DNA of 64,000 nt from JAEWWD01 sp964440115 (GCA_964440115.1 CAYTPV010000005.1:124001-188000); one strand, 5' to 3'; numbered from the stretch's first letter, positions 15,867 through 24,751 are shown. Notes: generated by a model from the letters alone, not told the origin. Numbers and translations: made by a program.

Positions 15867-16472
15867 CTATTTGTAATCCATGCCGGGAAAAACGTCCTGT
15901 GTTGTGTCAACATAAATCTTCTGGGCGACCTCTAAGTAGTTTTTGTTATGCACATCCTTGCCGAATTCAAGACGGCTGAGAGCCAAGACGGCCTGCCATA
16001 ACATATCCATATACTCGCGGTTTTGCTTGTTTTTATTATAGATCGTTTCCAGCAGGGCATGAACCGATGCCGACACGCATTGTGCAAAACGCTTTCTGTA
16101 TCTGCTTAAAATCCCAAATCCGCAGTAACCAAAGCGGAAGTAGATCGATTTGCTGATAATCAGACTCGCACCGATAGCCGTTTTTGCCGACCCGCGAAAC
16201 TCCGCCACGTGATACTGCAAGGTATACGGCCGGTCTTCGGCAAAGCCCAGAACTTTTTCCAGTTCTTCGCCCAGCGAGAGCTGGTTCTGCAATTCCCTGG
16301 CTGCGGGTAGTTTAAATTTTTTTTCTGTCAGAAGCCGAGTAGTATATAGGCAGAAAAACAGAATATCCGGATAAGCAGCCACCATTTCAGCCGGCCTGTA
16401 ATAGTACTGCCCAAGGACATCCAAGTCTTTGCGATAAAATTCGGTCTCCAACTGCATGCAAATATGGCCCAC
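15867..16472 (-). CDS. Hypothetical protein of the transporter operon, 201 aa
   Basis: I do not recognise a family. The protein starts with GTG at 16,472, preceded at some distance by GAGGTAG. It looks mostly helical and has no signal peptide. It lies between the cupin and the first Nif3-like gene on the same strand, so it probably belongs to the same pathway. A TetR-like C-terminal fold was considered, but there is no helix-turn-helix. Confidence 0.55.
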   Translation of the reverse strand: MGHICMQLETEFYRKDLDVLGQYYYRPAEMVAAYPDILFFCLYTTRLLTEKKFKLPAARELQNQLSLGEELEKVLGFAEDRPYTLQYHVAEFRGSAKTAIGASLIISKSIYFRFGYCGFGILSRYRKRFAQCVSASVHALLETIYNKNKQNREYMDMLWQAVLALSRLEFGKDVHNKNYLEVAQKIYVDTTQDVFPGMDYK

Positions 16473-16517
16473 GGAATGACTACCTCACATTTTTTTGAAT
16501 ATTTACCGTAAAACGAG

Positions 16518-16865
16518 CTATTTCACAGCGATACAGGCCAAATATGTCATCGGCTTATCATCGGCACTGCGAATGGATTGATGATCGCTTTCAAAGACCA
16601 CGGCGGCGTCACCCGGTTCAAGAATTCTTTCTGATCCGTCGTTGTAAAGGGCACGTCCTTTCAGAATGAAGATTACTTCCGTCAGCCCTTCGTGTGTATG
16701 ATCTCCAACCGTTACTCCGGGGTTAAGCGTCACCGTAGCCACCATGTTTAAATACGGATTATTGTGGTTTTCGGGCTCAATCACGTGCCTGATTTCTAAT
16801 GTACCGTTTCCCCCCTGATAATTATCGAGCAATTCAACGCGCTGGTCCTTTAACAATCTTATCAT
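16518..16865 (-). CDS. Cupin domain protein
   Basis: A 115-aa single cupin barrel. Motif 1 reads GDHTHEGLTEVIFILKGRAL and motif 2 reads ILEPGDAAVVFESDHQSIRS, with the usual metal-binding His and Glu residues. The start at 16,865 follows GGAGGATAAG. An earlier in-frame start at 16,895 is less likely. Small cupins act as isomerases, epimerases, dioxygenases or sensors. Its place among the Nif3-like genes suggests a catabolic or binding step for the transporter's substrate. Confidence 0.82.
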   Translation of the reverse strand: MIRLLKDQRVELLDNYQGGNGTLEIRHVIEPENHNNPYLNMVATVTLNPGVTVGDHTHEGLTEVIFILKGRALYNDGSERILEPGDAAVVFESDHQSIRSADDKPMTYLACIAVK

Positions 16866-16901
16866 CTTATCCTCCAAGCACAACTCTTTGAGCATACAGC
16901 T

Positions 16902-17909
16902 TTATACGGGACTGAAAAACACATCCGCAATATGATCCGCATATTCCTGAATCTCATCAGACCCAAACTTCTCCGTGGGGATACTGGTCATGCGTTCCCT
17001 GAAAATGACGACTTCAAGCTCGGGTAGATACTTCTTAATGGCCTTAGCAAGGGGGAGGCCATTTTCAAATATCTCCATAGCATGAGAGTTGCCGCACATA
17101 AAATTGAGCCCGAGTTGCTCTGCCCTCGTGATCAGGTCATGTTGCGGATACACCCTGCTTGAGCTGGCGAGCAATGTATCCACGTCCGGATACATCTTCA
17201 CCAGTGTCTCCAAGTGTTTAACAGTAAATCCGGCATGGGGAAACATATGTATAAGCCTTTTGATGGGACTATCCGGTTTTCCAATCAGCACGGTACAGCG
17301 GGCCGAAATGCTTGTTTCATACAAATTGTCACAGCGGCGAATTATTCTTTCTGCTTGCAGCATCCGTTCATCGGCCTGCACATCCATTGTTTTATCGATC
17401 CGCTTTTTTAGGTCATTTACAGTTTGAATTTCCGGAAATACATCACCGACATAAACGACATTGCCCGGTATTCCGCCAAAGGAGATGCTGGTGAATATCG
17501 GCTGATGTCCATGTATGAAAGGTACGCCGTTATGGAGCCCATGAAACGCCTCATGAAGCTCAAATAATGCCAGATGATATGTGTCGAAGTAGGTTTTAAT
17601 AAGCGTACCGCCGGAATTTGCCGCGTCGGCAACGGGATGGTGTGCTATCAAAGCATCTACGCCTGTAGAAGCAGCCAACTCAATAGCGCTTTCCGTCATT
17701 GTCATCATGACTGCTATTTTTTTAATTTCCATATTCGGGTTACCCCATACTAAGCCGGGCATTTCGGTAACCGCCTTGCCGGGAATGTCGGATGACCTGG
17801 TCAGTATAAAGGGATTTGTTCCGGCGCTGTAATCGCCGGGTGTTTTGATACAGCGTCCCTTCGTGATTTTATCCAGGGCGTCCAACAAATCTCTTACCTG
17901 TGTAGCCAT
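16902..17909 (-). CDS. Nif3-like metal-binding protein, copy 2
   Basis: A 335-aa paralogue of the protein at 14,733-15,749, alignable by eye along its whole length. It shares the opening DLLDALDKITKGRCI, the IPGKAVTEMPGLVWGNPN block, VDALIAHHPVADAANSG with the metal-binding HHP, and NFMCGNSHAMEIFENGLPLA. The start at 17,909 follows CAGGAGGATACGCA. An extended frame to 17,966 exists but has no ribosome binding site. It directly follows the substrate-binding protein gene. Two diverged copies in one operon may form a hetero-oligomer. Confidence 0.6.
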   Translation of the reverse strand: MATQVRDLLDALDKITKGRCIKTPGDYSAGTNPFILTRSSDIPGKAVTEMPGLVWGNPNMEIKKIAVMMTMTESAIELAASTGVDALIAHHPVADAANSGGTLIKTYFDTYHLALFELHEAFHGLHNGVPFIHGHQPIFTSISFGGIPGNVVYVGDVFPEIQTVNDLKKRIDKTMDVQADERMLQAERIIRRCDNLYETSISARCTVLIGKPDSPIKRLIHMFPHAGFTVKHLETLVKMYPDVDTLLASSSRVYPQHDLITRAEQLGLNFMCGNSHAMEIFENGLPLAKAIKKYLPELEVVIFRERMTSIPTEKFGSDEIQEYADHIADVFFSPV

Positions 17910-17956
17910 TGCGTATCCTCCTGAAAGCATGCGGGTAACATGCCTTTCACTTTTAT

Positions 17957-17990
17957 CGGGTCGCATAAAGCCGCAGCTTTATGCGACCCG
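17957..17990 (-). promoter_or_regulatory. Perfect 15-bp hairpin between the binding-protein and Nif3-like genes
   Basis: CGGGTCGCATAAAGC pairs perfectly with GCTTTATGCGACCCG around four bases. No T run follows on the reverse strand, so it is not a standard terminator. Hairpins just downstream of an ABC binding-protein gene commonly protect its mRNA end and raise its level over the other subunits. Confidence 0.7.
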
Positions 17991-18024
17991 GACATCATAC
18001 AATTACATCGCTGCAACGGCACAC

Positions 18025-19590
18025 TTATGAGGCAAAAGACATCTCCGCTACATAAACACGGGAATCCTTTCTCATATCCCAGTTGAGATTGGGAGAGCCG
18101 CCATAAATTTCATTGGTAACGATGATGTTGAGGTTGGCGGGGTTTTCATACAGGTATTTGTTGAGTTCATCATAAATAGCCTGGCGCTTTGCTTTATCCA
18201 TTTCATAGCGGCCCTTTGTAATGAGGTCGTCAACAGTTTTGTCATTGAGGGAGCTTTGCGAGCCTTCACTATAGAAGGACGAGGAGAAGTTGCGGTCCAC
18301 GTCGAGAAACTCGTTGCTGTTAGAGCAGAATATCATGTCAGGGGCTTTGGTCTTGTCGAACAAGGTATCCAGCCATTCGTTCCAGCTCACGAACTTGGTT
18401 TCAATGTTGAAGCCCGCCTCTGCCAGCATGGCAGCAATCGTCTCGGTTACTTCACCATCTTTTAGCCAGCGGCCCTTTTCCGAGATCAGCTGGATTTTTT
18501 CGCCATTATAGTTGGCGGCTTTCATATATTCCTTGGCCTTTTCAATATCATACGGATACATTTCCAGGCTGGCAGTGATGCCGTTAACGCCTTCACGATC
18601 CATCTGGCCAGTGGTGGGGACCGCATAGCCTAAGAACAAATCTTCCGCTATGGCCTTGCGGTCGATAGCGTACTGCATGGCCAGACGAATATTCTTGTCC
18701 TGCATAATTCCGTTGAGCTCGTTGAAGCGCAGGAAGTAGCTTTCGGTACTGGGTTGCGTAAATACCTTGGGCAGCTCTTTCACGTACTCGGGATACATGT
18801 TGACAGCAAGGTTTACTTCGTTCTTTATTAGGGCGTTCATGCGCGTATTGGTCTCTTCAATCCAACGGTAAGCAACTTTCGTTATGGAGGGTTTATCCCC
18901 CCAGTAGCCATCAAAAGCAGAAATAGCGATGTTGATGCCGCGATCCCATTTATCCAGTTTATACGGCCCCGTCCCATTGGCAAGAACAGTCAATTCTTCG
19001 TTGGTGTGGGCTTCTGAGAATGCCTTGGATACCATATCCAGCTTGGGAAGGCGATTTAGTAAAATTGGATCTGGCTTTACAGTCGTAACTTTTATAGTCT
19101 CTTTATCCACAGCTACGGCGTTTTGAATTGTGTCAAAATCGCTCATGATCTGCGACTGAAACTCTTTGCTGATTATCCGATTGATAGAATACGCGGCATC
19201 TTCGGCTGTGAAATCACTGCCGTCATGGAATTTGACGCCCTGGCGGATTTTAAATTCCCAGGTTACATCATCGATGCTTTTGTAAGAAGTAGCCAGGCAC
19301 GGAATTGGTTCCAATGTCTTTGCATCCAGCTTGAACAGCGGCTCAAAAACATTCCAAGTCACCATACGCATATTTCCGTCGTCAGCGTATTGAGTGTCCA
19401 GAGTAGTAGGCTCGCCCTGTATGGCAATCGTCATATCCGTTTGCGACGCTGCAGACGCAGCGCCAGGCTGCGCTGCCGCAGTCGCCGCGGCAGGTTGCGT
19501 CTGTGCGCCTTGTCCTCCCGAACATCCGGTCAAAAGCAAGCTTGCCGTCAGCATACAGACAAACAAAAGAGAGGCTACCTTCTTAAACAT
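18025..19590 (-). CDS. Peptide/nickel-type ABC transporter substrate-binding lipoprotein
   Basis: A 521-aa family 5 extracellular solute-binding protein (OppA/DppA/NikA type). It has a lipoprotein signal peptide ending LLLTGCSGG, a low-complexity Ala/Gln linker, then the family opening TTLDTQYADDGNMRMVTWNV followed by FEPLFKLD, and FKIRQGVKFHDGSDFTAEDA, a strong family signature. It should capture a peptide-like ligand outside the membrane for the permease. The start at 19,590 follows AGGAGGAAAAAAG. The ligand cannot be read from sequence. The accompanying Nif3-like and cupin genes suggest something other than bulk peptides. Confidence 0.9.
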   Translation of the reverse strand: MFKKVASLLFVCMLTASLLLTGCSGGQGAQTQPAAATAAAQPGAASAASQTDMTIAIQGEPTTLDTQYADDGNMRMVTWNVFEPLFKLDAKTLEPIPCLATSYKSIDDVTWEFKIRQGVKFHDGSDFTAEDAAYSINRIISKEFQSQIMSDFDTIQNAVAVDKETIKVTTVKPDPILLNRLPKLDMVSKAFSEAHTNEELTVLANGTGPYKLDKWDRGINIAISAFDGYWGDKPSITKVAYRWIEETNTRMNALIKNEVNLAVNMYPEYVKELPKVFTQPSTESYFLRFNELNGIMQDKNIRLAMQYAIDRKAIAEDLFLGYAVPTTGQMDREGVNGITASLEMYPYDIEKAKEYMKAANYNGEKIQLISEKGRWLKDGEVTETIAAMLAEAGFNIETKFVSWNEWLDTLFDKTKAPDMIFCSNSNEFLDVDRNFSSSFYSEGSQSSLNDKTVDDLITKGRYEMDKAKRQAIYDELNKYLYENPANLNIIVTNEIYGGSPNLNWDMRKDSRVYVAEMSFAS

Positions 19591-19672
19591 CTTTTTTCCT
19601 CCTAATATAGATTTTGGGGCATTGAAAACTTCCAACTCTGTCCTCCTTCCTGGTTTGTTGTATATTGCGCTT

Positions 19673-20731
19673 CTAGATTTCCGAACTTCCTCGGAAATCG
19701 GCAAAACATGATACCCAATGGCCGGGAGCACGTTCCTCTAAAACTGGGTCCTCCCTGAAACAGCGTTCGGTAGCAATTTTACAGCGCGGGGCGAACCGAC
19801 AGCCGGGAGGCGGATCAACGGGAGACGGTACCTCGCCAAGCAGGATTTCTTTTTGAATATGCCTGTCGCGGGGTGATTCAATGGGTACGGCGCAAAGCAG
19901 CGCCTCGGTATATGGGTGCAAGCGAGATTGAAATATATCTTCCGTTTCGGCATATTCCACGAGTTTGCCCAAATACATGACGGCCACATGAGAGGAAAGC
20001 CAGCGCACAACACGAATGTCATGAGAAATGAACATAAAGGTCAGTCCGTTTGTCCGCTGCAGGGTTTTCAAAAGATTCAAGACCATTGCCCGCACTGACA
20101 CATCCAAAGCGGAAATAGGTTCATCGGCTACAATAAACTTTGGATCTAGGGCAATTGAGCGGGCAATTCCCACGCATTGCTTCTGTCCCGCAGCTAAAGT
20201 GTGTGGGTACTCATACATGAAATCCGGTTTCAAGCCAACAGTGCGCAGCAACTCTGCAACTCTGTCCTCCACTTCCTTACCCTTGGCAATCTTATGCACA
20301 ATGAGAGGTTCTCCCACAATGGAACCAATTGTATCCCGGCTGTCAAACGAGCTGAATGAATCCTGGAAAACCAATTGAGCCTGCTCACGGAACTTCATCT
20401 CCTCTTCAGGAGTAAAGCCGAATATGCTCTGACCTTTAAAAAATACGTCTCCCTCTGTCCTGTTCAACAGTTTCAGGGATAAGCGTCCGATCGTTGTTTT
20501 CCCGCAGCCGCTTTCGCCGACGAGCCCCAAGGTTTGTCCTTCAAAAATATCAAAGTTGACGCCATCCACAGCGTGAACAAATGACTTCGCTTTTTTGATT
20601 AACCCCCCCCCAATGGGAAAGTATTTCTTCAGATTACGTACGGACAATAAAGGCGTTATACCCGACCCCTGCAGATTGCCCCGAGACTGTTTGATATCCT
20701 TCGCCTGATTCATATCTCTTACCTCTGTCAT
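19673..20731 (-). CDS. Peptide ABC transporter ATPase (OppF/DppF type)
   Basis: A 352-aa ABC ATPase. Walker A is GLVGESGCGKTTIGR, Walker B is FIVADEPISALD, and the C-terminal oligopeptide/dipeptide extension with Cys residues (GCRFAPRCKIATERCF) is present, as in OppF/DppF. The signature motif reads LAAGQKQCVGIARS instead of the usual LSGGQRQRIGIARA, a notable but probably tolerated change. The start at 20,731 lies 14 bp after the oppC-type gene. It pairs with the OppD-type ATPase at 22,573. Confidence 0.9.
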   Translation of the reverse strand: MTEVRDMNQAKDIKQSRGNLQGSGITPLLSVRNLKKYFPIGGGLIKKAKSFVHAVDGVNFDIFEGQTLGLVGESGCGKTTIGRLSLKLLNRTEGDVFFKGQSIFGFTPEEEMKFREQAQLVFQDSFSSFDSRDTIGSIVGEPLIVHKIAKGKEVEDRVAELLRTVGLKPDFMYEYPHTLAAGQKQCVGIARSIALDPKFIVADEPISALDVSVRAMVLNLLKTLQRTNGLTFMFISHDIRVVRWLSSHVAVMYLGKLVEYAETEDIFQSRLHPYTEALLCAVPIESPRDRHIQKEILLGEVPSPVDPPPGCRFAPRCKIATERCFREDPVLEERAPGHWVSCFADFRGSSEI

Positions 20732-20744
20732 TTCCTGACCCCCC

Positions 20745-21623
20745 TTAACGTTTGATGACCAAGGGATCAAACTCATCGCGGACCCAGTTGCCAAACAAGT
20801 TTAGGCATAATACCGTGATGCCGATCATAATACCCGGGCATAGTACAATCCACCAGCCGTTCGTGATGTATGTCTTACCATCTCCAATGAGCAGACCCCA
20901 GGAAGTGGCGGGCGGCTGCACGCCAAAGCCGAGGAAGCTCAGGTTTGCTTCGGCATTGATATAGTGGGCAAGCTCCAGAACGAAGGTGGTAATCAGGGGA
21001 GAAATGATGGCCCGAAGAATATGCCTGAACAGAATTCTATTTGTGCTGGCGCCTATGGCTCTCCCCGATTCAACCATATCAGAACCGCGAATCGCCATGG
21101 CTTTGCTCCGAGCCATACGGCAGAACAATGTCCAACTGTTAAAAAGGAATGCAATAATCAGGCTACGTTCTCCCGGACCCAATACCATAACAAACGTTAA
21201 GGAAATCAAAAATATCGGGGAAGAAGCCCACACATCGACAAGACGCATAATGATCATATCGGTCCACCCGCCAAAATACCCGGCGAATAGCCCTAAAATG
21301 ATGCCGATTACTGCACCGAAAATGGAAACTACAAATCCAATCTTTAAGGTTACCCGGCTGCCGTAGACCATACGGCTGTAAATATCGCGCCCCTGTTGAT
21401 CGGTGCCCAGAATATGCGGCAATTCGCCTTCTGTCACAGGTGTCAGGCTGGGCGGTGACAAGCGTGCTTTCAGGTGCGTTTTGCCCGGATCATAGGTGGC
21501 AAAATACGGTGCAAGAAGACTGGTAACGAGAATAACCAGAAGAATAATACTAGAAATCAATGCACCCTTGTTATGGCGAAAACGGGTCGCTAGCGTTGTT
21601 CTTTTCTTTTTTTCTGCTGTCAT
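20745..21623 (-). CDS. Peptide ABC transporter permease (OppC/DppC type)
   Basis: A 292-aa inner-membrane permease. The N-terminal OppC_N segment (FRHNKGALISSIILLVIL) and the LGTDQQGRDIYSRMVYGSR block are typical of OppC/DppC. About six membrane helices follow, with the EAA-type loop near residues 190-215 (GRAIGASTNRILFRHILRAI). It forms the channel with the OppB-type subunit encoded 12 bp upstream. Confidence 0.92.
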   Translation of the reverse strand: MTAEKKKRTTLATRFRHNKGALISSIILLVILVTSLLAPYFATYDPGKTHLKARLSPPSLTPVTEGELPHILGTDQQGRDIYSRMVYGSRVTLKIGFVVSIFGAVIGIILGLFAGYFGGWTDMIIMRLVDVWASSPIFLISLTFVMVLGPGERSLIIAFLFNSWTLFCRMARSKAMAIRGSDMVESGRAIGASTNRILFRHILRAIISPLITTFVLELAHYINAEANLSFLGFGVQPPATSWGLLIGDGKTYITNGWWIVLCPGIMIGITVLCLNLFGNWVRDEFDPLVIKR

Positions 21624-21635
21624 TTTTATGCCCTC

Positions 21636-22553
21636 TTAAAAACGAATACGCGGGTCGAAAGCTGAATAGAGAAAGTCTATCAAGAGGTTTACAATGCTTA
21701 CGAAAATGGCTACGCAAAACACCTCTGCCTGCAGCAAGGGGAAATCAAGATTTTCGATTGTGCTCGTAACCAGACTGCCAAAGCCTGGCCAGCCGAAAAC
21801 CACTTCAACGGTAGCAGAACCTCCCGCCATGAGTGCGAGATAATCCACGCCCAATATCGTTATTGCAGACGACATGATGTTTTTGAGGGCATGTCTGAAT
21901 AGAAGAACCATCTCGCCAACACCTTTGGAGCGGGCGGTTACAGCATAAAGCGAGTTGAGCTGTTGGACCATTTCATTGCGCACAATTTGCGCAAGATGTC
22001 CTCCTGGATTGCAGGCAAAGGTCACCATGGGCAAAACGACATGAGCCCAAGTACCGTATCCCGATGTAGGAAACCAGTCCAATTTGACCGAAAAAACCAG
22101 CATTAACATGAGGCCTATCCAGAAAGGCGGCAGACAAATACCGCATAGGGAAGCGCCGGTCAAGAACCTGTCTAGAAATGAGCCCGGCCTGTATGCGGCT
22201 AAAATCCCCAAAGGCACCGCTACGACAAAGGCGAAAATGCAGGATAAGGTAATAATAAATATAGTGGGCCCAACAAATTTAGATATTATTTCCATGCAAG
22301 GCGTTCGCTGCCACCATGAAATTCCAAAGTCCAGAACGGCCATATCCTTAATATAGTCCCATAATTGTACTAAAATAGGCTTGTCCAAACCCAGTAGATT
22401 GGTCAGCTCAATTTTTTGTTCCTCAGTGGCTGTTAACGGGAGCATAATGTCTACAGGATTGCCTACGACGTGCGTAAGTACGAATACCAGGACTGAAATA
22501 CCCAAGATAACAAAAATCATAAACCCGAGTCTTTGGAATATGTATTTTCCCAT
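21636..22553 (-). CDS. Peptide ABC transporter permease (OppB/DppB type)
   Basis: A 305-aa permease starting MGKYIFQRLGFMIFVILGIS, the standard OppB/DppB opening, with the FVLTHVVGNPVD block and about six membrane helices. The EAA-like loop (YAVTARSKGVGEMVLLFRHA) lies near residue 200. GGGAGG lies before the start. It partners the OppC-type protein. Confidence 0.92.
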   Translation of the reverse strand: MGKYIFQRLGFMIFVILGISVLVFVLTHVVGNPVDIMLPLTATEEQKIELTNLLGLDKPILVQLWDYIKDMAVLDFGISWWQRTPCMEIISKFVGPTIFIITLSCIFAFVVAVPLGILAAYRPGSFLDRFLTGASLCGICLPPFWIGLMLMLVFSVKLDWFPTSGYGTWAHVVLPMVTFACNPGGHLAQIVRNEMVQQLNSLYAVTARSKGVGEMVLLFRHALKNIMSSAITILGVDYLALMAGGSATVEVVFGWPGFGSLVTSTIENLDFPLLQAEVFCVAIFVSIVNLLIDFLYSAFDPRIRF

Positions 22554-22572
22554 ACCTATACTCTACCTCCCT

Positions 22573-23577
22573 TCATTCGCCAGACGCATCAATCTCTTTT
22601 AGCGGAAAGTGGCAACAGACGCAATGCGTTCCATCCCCATGAATATCGGTGTATTTCGGATCCTCCGTCTTGCAGATATCTTGGCAATACTCGCAGCGGG
22701 GATGGAATTTACACCCCGTAGGTAAGTTCATTAAATTGGGAGGATCTCCGGGAATAACATTCAATGTACCCTTGGCCTTCTTCATATCCATAACGGAGCT
22801 CATGATGCCCTTGGTATACGGATGGCCCGGGTTTTCGAAAATTGTGAAGACATCTGCGATTTCAATCATTTTTCCCGCATACATAACGGCCACACGGTCG
22901 GCCATTTCCGCTATAATGCCCAAGTCGGAAGTAATGAACAGTATCGTCATATCGATTTCAGATTTTAGCTGTTTCATTAGCTTTAATATCTGCGCTTGAA
23001 TTGTCACGTCCAGAGAACATGTCGGCTCATCAGCGATAAGTAACTTGGGGCGGCAGGAAAGCGCAATGGCAATCATAATCCTTTGCTTCATACCCCCTGA
23101 AAGCTCATGCGGATAATTATGAAAGCGCTTTTCCGGAGACGGTATTCTTACGATATTCAGCATCTCGATTGCCTTTTGTTTCGCAGCACTGCCAACTAAC
23201 CCTTGATTGATCCGGACGGCCTCCATAATTTGAAACCCGATCGTCTGCGAGGGATTTAGCGAACACATCGGCTCCTGGAGGATCATTGCAATCCCGCGAC
23301 CGCGAACACTCTTCATCTTCCTCATCGGCAAGGCAAAGATATCTTCACCGTCTAAATTCACGTTGCCGGAAACAATCTTGCCCGGCGGCCAAGATATCAA
23401 GCGAAGCAACGAGAGGGCAGTTACCGTTTTGCCGCTGCCGCTTTCCCCCAAGATAGCAAGAACCTCCCCTTTCTTAATATCGAAGGAGACCCCATCCACC
23501 GCCTTGACCTCTCCTTCGCGGAGGAAGAATGATGTGCTGAGATTGTTTACAGATAAAACGTGAGCATTTGAATCCAC
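22573..23577 (-). CDS. Peptide ABC transporter ATPase (OppD/DppD type), first gene of the operon
   Basis: A 334-aa ABC ATPase starting with GTG at 23,577. Walker A is ILGESGSGKTVTALS, the signature is LSGGMKQRIMIAIAL and Walker B is LLIADEPTCSLD. The C-terminal Cys-rich oligopeptide extension (GCKFHPRCEYCQDIC) is present. The gene order D-B-C-F-A and then Nif3, cupin, unknown, Nif3 is unbroken on one strand. The promoter and leader lie at 23,685-23,823. Confidence 0.92.
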   Translation of the reverse strand: MDSNAHVLSVNNLSTSFFLREGEVKAVDGVSFDIKKGEVLAILGESGSGKTVTALSLLRLISWPPGKIVSGNVNLDGEDIFALPMRKMKSVRGRGIAMILQEPMCSLNPSQTIGFQIMEAVRINQGLVGSAAKQKAIEMLNIVRIPSPEKRFHNYPHELSGGMKQRIMIAIALSCRPKLLIADEPTCSLDVTIQAQILKLMKQLKSEIDMTILFITSDLGIIAEMADRVAVMYAGKMIEIADVFTIFENPGHPYTKGIMSSVMDMKKAKGTLNVIPGDPPNLMNLPTGCKFHPRCEYCQDICKTEDPKYTDIHGDGTHCVCCHFPLKEIDASGE

Positions 23578-23684
23578 AATTATTTGACCCGCCTTTCTGA
23601 TTTGTCCTTAAGAAGCGTTGATTTTTGCTTACCGCATGATGAACTGCTGATTTAAAAAAAGAAAAGCCCCTAACAAAACAAAAA

Positions 23685-23755
23685 GCTAGTCAACATCGAG
23701 GGATATTACTCCTACTCGCTTATCGACTAGCGATCTCTCCGGTATCGCAAGATCC
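23685..23755 (-). promoter_or_regulatory. Transporter operon leader with terminator/alternative fold
   Basis: On the reverse strand, GCTAGTC (23,731-23,725) pairs with GACTAGC (23,691-23,685) with an inner CGAG/CTCG stem, followed by TTTTTGTTTTG: a good intrinsic terminator inside the leader, about 110 bp before the first gene. Upstream bases offer competing pairs: GGGAT with ATCCC, and GCGAT with ATCGC around ACCGGAGAG. If those form, the terminator's 5' arm is enclosed. This is the layout of an attenuator or riboswitch. No known riboswitch class or T-box core is recognisable. Confidence 0.55.
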
Positions 23756-23792
23756 CTTTGAGTCAGCTACATATATGTGTTCTTTCGACATG

Positions 23793-23822
23793 ATTATATA
23801 ATAATTTTTTGACCTATGTCAA
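23793..23822 (-). promoter_or_regulatory. Strong sigma-A-type promoter of the transporter operon
   Basis: On the reverse strand, TTGACA (23,822-23,817) and TATAAT (23,798-23,793) are separated by 18 bases. Both hexamers are consensus. The start of transcription would be near 23,786, giving a leader of about 210 nt. Confidence 0.85.
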
Positions 23823-23823
23823 A
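23808..23823. promoter_or_regulatory. Operator-like palindrome over the -35 box
   Basis: TTTGACCTATGTCAAA is a perfect 6-4-6 inverted repeat that covers the -35 element. A repressor bound here would block the polymerase. No regulator gene lies next to it on the chromosome. Confidence 0.6.
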
Positions 23824-23863
23824 CTTTTATTGAATTATATATAAAAAGAGTACACATCCTTCA

Positions 23864-24223
23864 TTATAGATCCCTGATCACTTCCTCTACGTTTTTTTCC
23901 AATATAGTCAAACTGAAAGATACCTCCGTCGCCGGATCGTAGTCTTTTAGATGGGCTAATACCTTAATGTGCATCTCATCTTCCACCAGTTTGGAAAACC
24001 GTTCTTTAAAATCGAGGATTAATTCGAGAGTGATTAGCTTCGAATGGAGATTATCCTGCTTATCAATGGACGTCAAGGCTTTCACACGCGGATTATGCGC
24101 AATAATGAGTACTTTATCCCCCAGAATTTCCACCCGTTGGGACCGCAATCCCTGGCCGAACTTTTCGATGCTCACTTTATTGTTTATTCTCATGAGCTCC
24201 TGTTTGAATTCGCCTAGTAACAT
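23864..24223 (-). CDS. DUF2294 (MpsC-like) protein
   Basis: A 119-aa soluble protein. The pattern EKFGQGLRSQRVEILGDKVL, followed by a helix with ELILDFKERFSKLVEDEMHI and ending VSFSLTILEKNVEEVI, fits the DUF2294/MpsC family of small Firmicute proteins of unknown or poorly defined function. GAGGTACAC precedes the ATG. The gene ends about 40 bp before the transporter promoter and is read in the same direction, but the strong promoter between them suggests a separate unit. Confidence 0.55.
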   Translation of the reverse strand: MLLGEFKQELMRINNKVSIEKFGQGLRSQRVEILGDKVLIIAHNPRVKALTSIDKQDNLHSKLITLELILDFKERFSKLVEDEMHIKVLAHLKDYDPATEVSFSLTILEKNVEEVIRDL

Positions 24224-24751
24224 GTGTACCTCGCATATATATTTTTGGGTTTCTACATCTTTATTTGAAATTATAATGAAGTATGGATTTAAATTATCGA
24301 AGCAACTAACTAATTACTATACTGCACCATGTATCAAATTTATAATAACAAACCGCTGGGCATAGTGCAACCTCAGGCGTCCCTAAATCATATTTCAGCA
24401 TTTGTTATCTTCTTCCTTAATAGCTATCGGCGGCCGAACTAATCTCAATCGCTAGAAAAGAAGGTGTCCCAATACTGCTCGACAACATGCTTGGGGTTCG
24501 TCGCGGGTGAAATTTTGGAAGCAGTGACAGCACTTCCTTGAACAAATACTGTACGGCATTGGGGGTCTATCTGTGGAGATCTTCCACACGTTGGGTACCG
24601 CTTTCGCCTTGGCATCTGATGTAGTTGCGAAACCCGCTGACTGGATAGTTTCGCGGGTTTCGCTTTGTTTCCGGATATTGCTTTGGCGGATAGGGGAGGG
24701 GGCATAGTACGGTACAATTACCGATTTGCATGAAGCCGTGACATTTGAGTA
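24224..24751. other. Intergenic region with one strong hairpin
   Basis: I see no credible gene in these 528 bp. Open frames on the reverse strand lack ribosome binding sites and family resemblance. The region lies just after the end of the large kinase operon and holds the 24,627-24,663 hairpin. It may contain worn remnants of older genes. Confidence 0.5.
24627..24670 (+). terminator. Terminator-like hairpin GCGAAACCCGC/GCGGGTTTCGC
   Basis: An 11-bp perfect stem with a 15-base loop, followed on the forward strand by TTTGTTT. On the reverse strand there is no T run, but the stem could still mark the 3' end of the kinase operon mRNA that ends at 24,752. Confidence 0.6.

Noticed and set aside
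24445..24717. 90-codon reverse-strand open frame after the kinase operon
   Set aside because: No start signal, no recognisable family, and it runs through the strong hairpin at 24,627-24,663.
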